Positions 7,159 to 12,624 of a DNA stretch of 12,624 bases are shown here, in pieces. Position 1 is the stretch's first letter. Every line of letters starts with the position of its first letter. The stretch spans positions 1-12,624 of the forward strand of contig DQTF01000068.1 of NCBI GenBank assembly GCA_015662935.1, in the 5' to 3' direction. The notes under the pieces were generated by a model, which saw only the letters and a program-made list of their open reading frames with translations, ran no database searches and was not told the origin of the DNA. This DNA comes from Crocinitomicaceae bacterium. Lineage in GTDB: Bacteria; Bacteroidota; Bacteroidia; Flavobacteriales_D; Crocinitomicaceae. A program made the translations under genes and the position numbers.

Positions 7159-7224
7159 TATTATATAGATAAAAATGTACGGGTCGCGACCGACCGACCC
7201 GTACATTTTTATCTATATAATATT
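7157..7224. repeat. Perfect 30-bp inverted repeat with 8-nt loop
   Basis: The arms at 7157-7186 and 7195-7224 are perfectly complementary over 30 bp, around the loop CGACCGAC (7187-7194). The outer 20 bp are AT-rich (the left arm starts AATATTATATAGAT) and the inner 10 bp are GTACGGGTCG. The centre also holds a 10-bp palindrome GGTCGCGACC (7182-7191) and three tandem CGAC units (7187-7198), so alternative foldings are possible. The left arm starts inside the asnB stop codon (7156-7158). The structure could be a strong terminator or RNA-stability hairpin for asnB, or a mobile palindromic element. There is no T-run after the base of the stem, so it is not a textbook intrinsic terminator. The structure is certain and its role is open. 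Confidence 0.85.
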
Positions 7225-7227
7225 TAA

Positions 7228-7235
7228 TACCTTTA
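7228..7235 (+). promoter_or_regulatory. Probable -7 box for the glycosyltransferase operon
   Basis: TACCTTTA matches 7 of 8 positions of the Bacteroidota -7 consensus TAnnTTTG. It ends 18 bases before the TTG start of the first glycosyltransferase, predicting a very short leader. The -33 region would fall inside the right arm of the palindrome at 7157-7224, so that structure could affect promoter access. The identical octamer occurs before icd at 10210-10217. Confidence 0.45.
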
Positions 7236-7253
7236 CACCCAAAGTAATTAAAA

Positions 7254-8480
7254 TTGAGTAAAAAAACAGTCCTATACTTATCCTACGACGGAATGACCGA
7301 CCCCCTTGGGCAATCCCAAGTTCTCCCCTACCTCAGAGGTTTATCAAAAGCTGGATATGACATCCATTTGGTTAGTTATGAGAAAGTCGATAAGTTTAAG
7401 CAGCACAAAAAGGTTATTCAGAAAATTTGTGATGAGGCAAATATCAAATGGCATCCACAAGACTATGTGTTAGGTGGTGGATTAAAAACAACCCTGAAGC
7501 AAGTTCGAAAAATGAAAAAGATTGCCTTCTATCTGCACGACTTACATCATTTCAACATTGTTCATTGCAGAAGTTATATCTCAGCGTTATCTGGATTAGA
7601 ACTAAAACGAAAGAAAGGGGTTAAATTTATCTTCGACATGCGCGGTTTCTGGGCAGATGAAAGGGTAGACGGAAAAATATGGAACCTTAAAAAAATTCTG
7701 TCCCGAACGATTTATAACTATTTCAAACGCAAAGAAATTCAATTCTTTAAAGAAGCAGATTATACCATTTCACTGACAGAAAAAGGGAAAAATGAAATTG
7801 AATCTTGGGAAGAATTCAAAACTGAAAAACCGAGAATTAAAGTAATTCCTTGTTGCGTAGATTTAGAATTATTTAATCCAAAAAATGTTTCAGAAGAAGA
7901 AAAAGCCAATTCTAAAAAAGAACTAGGAATAACCGAAGATCAATTTGTTTTAGGATATATTGGCTCTATCGGTACTTGGTATATGCTTTCTGAAATGTTG
8001 GATTATTTTAAAATTTTGAAGAAAGATAAACCGAAATCAGTATTCTTATTTATTTCCGGAGAAAATTCACAAAAGATAAAAGAACAAGCTATAAAAAAAG
8101 GAATTGATTCAAAAGACATTGTTGTGAAGTCTGTCTTGCATTCTCAAGTGCCTTTGCATATTTCACTGTTTGACACATCTATCTTTTTTATTCGTTCTAC
8201 CTATTCCAAAAAAGCTTCTTCTCCAACAAAGCAAGGAGAAATTATGGCGATGGGAATCCCTCTGGTTTGTAATGCTGGTGTAGGAGATACCGATGCTATC
8301 GTGAAAAAACATCACGCAGGAAAGGTCATTGAAGAATTCTCCGATGAAATTTACCAATTAGCAGTAAATGACTCCAATTCGTTCAATCGAGAAGACACAA
8401 TTAATGGAGCAAAGGACTATTTCTCTTTGGAAGAAGGGGTAAAACGTTATCTTAGCGTTTACAAAGCAATACATGAGTAA
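7254..8480 (+). CDS. GT4-type glycosyltransferase
   Basis: This 408-residue GT-B fold glycosyltransferase probably transfers a sugar from a nucleotide donor onto a growing glycan on the cytoplasmic face of the membrane. The acceptor-side N-terminal domain begins VLYLSYDGMTDPLGQSQ (6-22). Later come IPCCVDLELF (198-207), the linker strand YIGSIGTWY (235-243) and the donor-binding segment SPTKQGEIMAMGIPLV (323-338), with Glu329 in the usual position of the EX7E-like motif. The start is TTG. An in-frame TAA at 7245-7247 excludes an upstream start, and the first internal ATG (residue 14) would cut away the conserved first strand. The last 8 bases overlap the next gene (ATGAGTAA), so the two are translationally coupled. 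Donor and acceptor are unknown. Confidence 0.88.
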   Translation: MSKKTVLYLSYDGMTDPLGQSQVLPYLRGLSKAGYDIHLVSYEKVDKFKQHKKVIQKICDEANIKWHPQDYVLGGGLKTTLKQVRKMKKIAFYLHDLHHFNIVHCRSYISALSGLELKRKKGVKFIFDMRGFWADERVDGKIWNLKKILSRTIYNYFKRKEIQFFKEADYTISLTEKGKNEIESWEEFKTEKPRIKVIPCCVDLELFNPKNVSEEEKANSKKELGITEDQFVLGYIGSIGTWYMLSEMLDYFKILKKDKPKSVFLFISGENSQKIKEQAIKKGIDSKDIVVKSVLHSQVPLHISLFDTSIFFIRSTYSKKASSPTKQGEIMAMGIPLVCNAGVGDTDAIVKKHHAGKVIEEFSDEIYQLAVNDSNSFNREDTINGAKDYFSLEEGVKRYLSVYKAIHE

Positions 8481-9543
8481 ACGAATTCTTTTTCTCGCAC
8501 CCTATCCTTACGAAGAAGCACCTTCTCAACGCTTCCGATTTGAGCAATACTTCAACTTCTTAAAAGAACAAGGTTATGAGATAGAGATTCATTCTTTTCT
8601 CAATGAGAAAACATGGAAATCACTTTACAATCATGGTTCTTTCTTTGCAAAAGCAATGGGAATCATTGGTAGTTTTTGGAGAAGAAAATTGTTGATGTTT
8701 AAGGTTCGGAAATTCGATTACATTTTCATTCACAGAGAAGCATCAATGATTGGTCCTCCTATATTTGAATGGTTTATTGCGAAAGTTCTCAGAAGAAAAT
8801 ACATTTACGATTACGATGATGCAATTTGGTTACCAAATTACAGCCAGCAGAATGCTCGGTTCCATAAACTAAAAGCCTACGGAAAAGTCAAAAAGATTAT
8901 CAAATGGGCAGATATAGTTGTTACAGGTAATTCATTCTTGCAAGAATTTGGCAATCAATACAACAAGAATGTTGTAATTATCCCAACAACCATCGACTTA
9001 AAAAATAGTCACAACCAACCTACCAATCATTCTCATTCTCCCGTTAATATTGGCTGGACAGGTTCGCATACAACGATGTCCTATTTGGATTCATTAATTC
9101 CAATTCTCCAAGAACTAGAGAAAGAACACCACCTCACTTTTACAATTATTTCCAATGAAAAGCCAGACTATGATTTACAATCATTGCAATTTATCAAATG
9201 GAAGAAAGAAACGGAAATTGAAGACCTATCTAGCATCAATATTGGAGTTATGCCATTGACCGATAGCGAATGGGCAAAAGGCAAATGTGGATTTAAAGCA
9301 TTGCAATACATGGCTTTGGGAATCCCTGCTCTTGTTTCTCCAGTTGGAGTCAATACAGAAGTCATAGAAGACGGCAAGAATGGTTACCTTTGTGCAACTT
9401 CCGAAGAATGGAAGGAGAAATTAAGTCTTCTTTTGAACAACCAGCAATTACGCGAACAAATTGGTAAAGAAGGTTATAAAACTGTTCGTACAAAATATTC
9501 AGTTGAAGCCAACCGCGACAACTACCAAAAATTATTTCAATGA
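8473..9543 (+). CDS. GT4-type glycosyltransferase, second of a coupled pair
   Basis: This 356-residue protein is a second GT-B glycosyltransferase, likely to act on the same glycan as the preceding gene. Conserved-looking parts are ILFLAPYPYEEAPSQRFR (5-22), an unusual acidic-aromatic IYDYDDAIWLPNY (111-123), the interdomain WTGSHTT (195-201) and the donor-site block from KCGFKALQYMALG (271-283) to PALVSPVGVNTEVI (285-298). No membrane segment is obvious apart from a moderately hydrophobic stretch near 60-75. It starts inside the end of the upstream gene (8-nt overlap) and its TGA overlaps the rdgB ATG (ATGA, 4 nt). Substrates are not predictable. Confidence 0.88.
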   Translation: MSKRILFLAPYPYEEAPSQRFRFEQYFNFLKEQGYEIEIHSFLNEKTWKSLYNHGSFFAKAMGIIGSFWRRKLLMFKVRKFDYIFIHREASMIGPPIFEWFIAKVLRRKYIYDYDDAIWLPNYSQQNARFHKLKAYGKVKKIIKWADIVVTGNSFLQEFGNQYNKNVVIIPTTIDLKNSHNQPTNHSHSPVNIGWTGSHTTMSYLDSLIPILQELEKEHHLTFTIISNEKPDYDLQSLQFIKWKKETEIEDLSSINIGVMPLTDSEWAKGKCGFKALQYMALGIPALVSPVGVNTEVIEDGKNGYLCATSEEWKEKLSLLLNNQQLREQIGKEGYKTVRTKYSVEANRDNYQKLFQ

Positions 9544-10121
9544 TTAAATTAGTATTTGCAACAGCTAACCAAAATAAAGTAAAAGAAATTGATACGCTTT
9601 TACCCGAGTCCATTTTATTGACTTCTCTAAAAGAGTTAGGACAGAAAAAAGACATTCCTGAAACGTCAAAAACGATTGACGGAAATGCCATTCAAAAAGC
9701 CAACTTCATCTCAGAAAAATACAATGTGAATTGCTTTGCTGATGATACAGGACTAGAAATCAATGCCCTAAAAGGTGAACCTGGAGTAAATTCTGCTAGA
9801 TATGCAGGTATAGAAAAAGATGCAGATTTGAACATTAAGTTAGTTCTAAAAAACATGGATGAAGTAACCAAAAGAGGTGCTCAATTCAAAACAGTGATAG
9901 CATTGAACCTTGACGGTGAGCAGCATTTATTTTTCGGAGTTGTAAAAGGAACCATTCGCAAGCAAAGAATCGGGCAGAATGGTTTTGGTTATGATCCTAT
10001 CTTCGAGCCAGAAAACTGTGGGAGAACCTTTGCAGAAATGACTTTGGAAGAAAAGAATAAGTATTCGCACAGGGCAAGAGCGTTTAATAAGATGATCCGT
10101 TTTTTGAATTCTCGTTCGTAA
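9540..10121 (+). CDS. rdgB: RdgB/HAM1 non-canonical purine NTP pyrophosphatase
   Basis: This cytoplasmic house-cleaning enzyme hydrolyses dITP, ITP and XTP to monophosphates plus pyrophosphate, keeping deaminated purines out of nucleic acids. Its 193 residues match the family length. Motifs are FATANQNKVKEI (6-17), the ETSKTIDGNAIQKA segment (41-54), FADDTGLE with Asp68-Asp69 (66-73), the PGVNSARYAG segment (81-90), GFGYDPIF (148-155) and SHRARA (176-181). Its ATG lies within the ATGA overlap with the glycosyltransferase stop, so translation is coupled to a glycan operon although the function is unrelated. Its own stop lies in the loop of the hairpin at 10107-10134. Identification is secure. 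Confidence 0.96.
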   Translation: MIKLVFATANQNKVKEIDTLLPESILLTSLKELGQKKDIPETSKTIDGNAIQKANFISEKYNVNCFADDTGLEINALKGEPGVNSARYAGIEKDADLNIKLVLKNMDEVTKRGAQFKTVIALNLDGEQHLFFGVVKGTIRKQRIGQNGFGYDPIFEPENCGRTFAEMTLEEKNKYSHRARAFNKMIRFLNSRS

Positions 10122-10134
10122 ACGAACTCGAATT
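10107..10134. terminator. Hairpin spanning the rdgB stop codon
   Basis: AATTCTCGTTCG (10107-10118) pairs with CGAACTCGAATT (10123-10134) at 10 of 12 positions, with a 2-bp internal mismatch and the loop TAAA, which contains the stop TAA. The GTTCG/CGAAC top is fully paired. It may end or stabilise the glycosyltransferase-rdgB transcript. There is no T-run directly after it, so intrinsic termination is uncertain. Confidence 0.5.
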
Positions 10135-10176
10135 AGACTCGGTCGCTTCGACGATGCTAGTGTCTAAAACTCGAAT
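10125..10176. repeat. Mini-palindrome flanked by 9-bp direct repeats
   Basis: The 9-mer AACTCGAAT occurs at 10125-10133 and again at 10168-10176. Between them are 34 bases (10134-10167) whose ends are inverted repeats: TTAGAC (10133-10138, sharing one base with the direct repeat) and GTCTAA (10162-10167). At the centre is GTCG-CTT-CGAC (10142-10152). This is the layout of a tiny inserted element with a target-site duplication. The inner GGTCGCTTCGAC string resembles intergenic repeats that I recall from other Bacteroidota genomes. No coding capacity is present. Confidence 0.45.
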
Positions 10177-10209
10177 GCTCTAACATTCCTTTTTTCTCCA
10201 AAAAAAACT

Positions 10210-10217
10210 TACCTTTA
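10210..10217 (+). promoter_or_regulatory. Probable -7 box for icd
   Basis: TACCTTTA matches 7 of 8 positions of TAnnTTTG and is identical to the box before the glycosyltransferase operon. Initiation a few bases downstream would give a leader of roughly 60 nt. The expected -33 TTG is not present; that region is a T-run (10189-10196). No riboswitch-like fold is apparent in the leader. Confidence 0.4.
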
Positions 10218-10285
10218 CAATTCAAATAATTATCAACTCGTTTTACTCTTTATTTCGACGAAGGAAAGCGACTAAAAAAGCACAA

Positions 10286-12502
10286 ATGTCAAAAATAATT
10301 TACACTAAAACAGACGAAGCACCAGCTTTGGCAACACAATCATTATTACCAATTCTCAAGACATTCACGTCAGTAGCTGGAATAGAAATTGAAACAAGTG
10401 ATATTTCTTTAGCGGGAAGAATCATTGCAAAGTTTGGAGACTTCTTAAACGAAAATCAACGAATTCCAGACGCGTTAGAAGAATTAGGTAAATTAGTTTT
10501 AGACCCGAATGCTAATATCATTAAGCTTCCTAACATTAGTGCTTCAACACCTCAGTTAAAAGCTGCCATAAAAGAATTACAAGATCAAGGTTATGCGATT
10601 CCTGATTTCCCAGATTCTCCAAAAACTGAAAAAGAAAAAGATATCCGTTCTCGTTTTGATAAGATAAAAGGTTCAGCAGTGAATCCAGTTCTTCGTGAAG
10701 GGAATGCGGATAGAAGAGCACCAAAACCAGTAAAAGAATACGCGAAAAAGAACCCTCACTCAATGGGTGAATGGGCTTCTGATTCAAAAACGCATGTTGC
10801 ACACATGGCAGATGGTGACTTTGTTTCCAATGAGAAATCAGTAACCGTCACTAACCCAACAGATGTGAAAATTATCTTCACAGATAACAATGGAAATGAA
10901 ACAGTTTTAAAAGAATCAACACCATTGTTAGCTGGAGAAATAATCGATGCTACAAACTTGAACAAAGCAAAATTAGTTGCATTCTTAGAAGAACAAATGG
11001 CGGATGCAAAGGCAAAAGATGTCTTATTTTCTATCCACATGAAAGCAACAATGATGAAAGTTTCTGATCCAATCATTTTTGGACATGCTGTCAAAGTTTT
11101 CTTCAAAGAATTGTTTGAAAAGCACGGTGAAACGTTTGATAAAATTGGAGTGAATGTCAACAATGGGTTTGGTAATTTATTGAGCAATATCCAAGAGCTT
11201 CCAGAGGCACAACGAAAAGAAATTGAGGCAGACATTGCAAAATGTTATGCCGACGGTCCAGATTTAGCAATGGTGAATTCCGACAAAGGAATTACCAACC
11301 TTAATGTTCCAAGTGATGTAATTATTGATGCTTCGATGCCTGCAATGATTCGTACTTCTGGACAGATGTGGAATAAAGCAGGTCAACAACAAGACACAAA
11401 AGCTGTAATTCCTGATAATACTTACGCAAGTCTATTTCAAGCAGTAATCGATTTCTGTAAAGAAAATGGCGCATTTGATCCAACAACTATGGGAACTGTT
11501 CCAAATGTTGGTTTAATGGCACAGAAGGCAGAAGAATACGGTTCACACGATAAAACATTTGAAATTTCAACAAATGGTTCTGTAAAAGTGGTTGATTCAA
11601 ACAACACAACTTTGATAGAGCATACTGTTGAAGAAGGTGATATTTGGAGAATGTGCCAAGCGAAAGATGAACCAATTAAAGATTGGGTTAAATTAGCTGT
11701 TACTAGAGCAAAAGCAACAGGTTGGCCAGCAATCTTCTGGTTAAATGAAACTCGTGCTCACGATACTGAAATGATTAAGAAAGTAAATTTATACTTGAAG
11801 GATCATGACACAACAGGTTTAGATATTCGTATCATGTCACAAATTGATGCGTGTAAATTCACATTAGCAAGAGTTGCAAAAGGAGAGAATACGATTTCTG
11901 TAACTGGAAATGTTCTTCGTGATTACTTAACAGACCTCTTTCCTATTCTAGAATTAGGAACGAGTGCAAAAATGTTATCAATCGTTCCTTTAATGAACGG
12001 TGGTGGCTTATTTGAAACAGGTGCTGGTGGTTCTGCTCCAAAACATGTTCAACAGTTTGAAAAAGAGAATCACTTACGCTGGGATTCTTTAGGAGAATTT
12101 TTAGCAATTGCTGTTTCACTAGAACATTTGAGTGAGAAAGAAGATAACTCAAAGGCGAAGGTTTTAGCAGATACACTGGATGAAGCAACAACTCGAGTAC
12201 TGAACGAACGTAAATCTCCTTCAAGAAAAGTGAATGAGATTGACAACAGAGGTTCTCATTTCTATCTAGCAATGTTCTGGGCTGAGGAATTAGCGAAGCA
12301 AAATGAAGATGCTGAAATGAAAGCTAAGTTCCAAGCATTTGCTGACGAATTAAAAGCGAATGAGGTAGCAATCAATGAAGAGTTAATCGAAGTACAGGGA
12401 ACACCTCTTGACATGGAAGGATATTACTTCCCAACGGATGAACTAGTTGCAAAAGCGATGAGACCAAGTAAAACTTTGAATGCTATTATTGAAAAGATGT
12501 AA
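10286..12502 (+). CDS. icd: Monomeric NADP-dependent isocitrate dehydrogenase
   Basis: The 738-residue protein is the large monomeric (type II) isocitrate dehydrogenase, which oxidises isocitrate to 2-oxoglutarate and CO2 in the TCA cycle and makes NADPH. It is unrelated in length to the dimeric enzyme of about 420 residues. Active-site residues known from the Azotobacter vinelandii enzyme appear at a constant offset of two: Ser130, Asn133, Arg137 and Arg143 in GSAVNPVLREGNADRR; Lys253; Asp348 in VIIDAS; Tyr418; Arg545 and Asp546 in VLRDYL. In the cofactor segment, His587 and Arg598 (in PKHVQQF and NHLRW) match the residues that select NADP over NAD. The gene starts at an ATG without a Shine-Dalgarno sequence, is apparently monocistronic, and is separated from rdgB by 164 bases. 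It is full length and intact. Confidence 0.97.
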   Translation: MSKIIYTKTDEAPALATQSLLPILKTFTSVAGIEIETSDISLAGRIIAKFGDFLNENQRIPDALEELGKLVLDPNANIIKLPNISASTPQLKAAIKELQDQGYAIPDFPDSPKTEKEKDIRSRFDKIKGSAVNPVLREGNADRRAPKPVKEYAKKNPHSMGEWASDSKTHVAHMADGDFVSNEKSVTVTNPTDVKIIFTDNNGNETVLKESTPLLAGEIIDATNLNKAKLVAFLEEQMADAKAKDVLFSIHMKATMMKVSDPIIFGHAVKVFFKELFEKHGETFDKIGVNVNNGFGNLLSNIQELPEAQRKEIEADIAKCYADGPDLAMVNSDKGITNLNVPSDVIIDASMPAMIRTSGQMWNKAGQQQDTKAVIPDNTYASLFQAVIDFCKENGAFDPTTMGTVPNVGLMAQKAEEYGSHDKTFEISTNGSVKVVDSNNTTLIEHTVEEGDIWRMCQAKDEPIKDWVKLAVTRAKATGWPAIFWLNETRAHDTEMIKKVNLYLKDHDTTGLDIRIMSQIDACKFTLARVAKGENTISVTGNVLRDYLTDLFPILELGTSAKMLSIVPLMNGGGLFETGAGGSAPKHVQQFEKENHLRWDSLGEFLAIAVSLEHLSEKEDNSKAKVLADTLDEATTRVLNERKSPSRKVNEIDNRGSHFYLAMFWAEELAKQNEDAEMKAKFQAFADELKANEVAINEELIEVQGTPLDMEGYYFPTDELVAKAMRPSKTLNAIIEKM

Positions 12503-12624
12503 TGTTGCCAAATTTTAATTATAAATAAAAGTATTTTCTGATTCCCCCACATATTACCAGTGCGTAAATAGATTATGTTGTTGATATCTACTTTTAAATA
12601 AAAAAGAGATATGAATATACTAAG
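12503..12624. other. Region downstream of icd, possible start of another gene
   Basis: This AT-rich 122-base stretch has no clear hairpin terminator for icd. Near its end an ATG at 12611 begins an open frame that runs off the window after four codons. It is preceded by AAAAAAGAGAT and, further up, by TACTTTTA (near 12590), which is a loose -7 match. A following plus-strand gene is possible but cannot be supported from 14 bases. Confidence 0.2.

Noticed and set aside
7157..7224. An integron attC site or an invertible-promoter recombination site
   Set aside because: There is no integrase or recombinase gene nearby, no attC core sites with the usual imperfect pairing, and no second copy of the arm in this window to recombine with.
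9362..9691. A minus-strand open frame across the glycosyltransferase-rdgB junction
   Set aside because: Both plus-strand genes are clearly real and overlap here; the antisense frame has no recognisable domain.
10756..11235. A 159-codon open frame on the minus strand inside icd
   Set aside because: It lies wholly antisense to the conserved isocitrate dehydrogenase, its translation shows no recognisable motif, and it is best explained as a shadow of that gene's codon use.

Overview
The window looks like chromosomal DNA of an AT-rich member of the Bacteroidota, most likely order Flavobacteriales. The signs are a GldA-type ABC ATPase of the gliding family (signature GYLPEHNPLY), a secreted DUF6150 protein built of SKYDAD repeats, a monomeric NADP isocitrate dehydrogenase, near absence of Shine-Dalgarno sequences, and TAnnTTTG-like -7 promoter boxes. 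A genus cannot be assigned from the sequence alone; a Fluviicola/Crocinitomicaceae-like source is only a guess.

Layout. (1) 29-2328, plus strand: gldA and tyrS, separated by a nested inverted repeat (966-1039). (2) 2329-3328: a small accessory stretch with intergenic repeat fragments, a minus-strand two-helix membrane protein that looks 5'-truncated, and a minus-strand DUF6150 protein. (3) 3478-9543: part of a glycan or natural-product type locus, holding a zinc-ribbon SAM methyltransferase (+), a membrane-anchored TylF-like methyltransferase (-), an asparagine-synthase-type amidotransferase (+) and two GT4-type glycosyltransferases (+). (4) 9540-10121: rdgB, a housekeeping nucleotide-pool enzyme translationally coupled to the second glycosyltransferase. 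(5) 10286-12502: icd, followed by 122 bases that may lead into another gene.

The genes in part 3 probably help build or decorate a surface polysaccharide or a modified sugar: glycosyltransferases transfer sugars, the amidotransferase can make an amide from a carboxyl group, and the methyltransferases can cap hydroxyls. Substrates cannot be read from sequence. The two glycosyltransferases and rdgB overlap (8 nt and 4 nt) and form one transcription unit.

The most striking non-coding feature is a perfect 30-bp inverted repeat with an 8-nt loop (7157-7224). It begins inside the asnB stop codon, ends just before the putative promoter of the glycosyltransferase operon, and has a GC-rich core in AT-rich surroundings. 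A second point of interest is a 34-bp mini-palindrome (10134-10167) flanked by 9-bp direct repeats, which looks like the trace of a tiny inserted element. I found no convincing new multi-gene system. The best candidates for novelty are these palindromic elements and the DUF6150 protein, whose family I associate from memory with deeply knotted folds.
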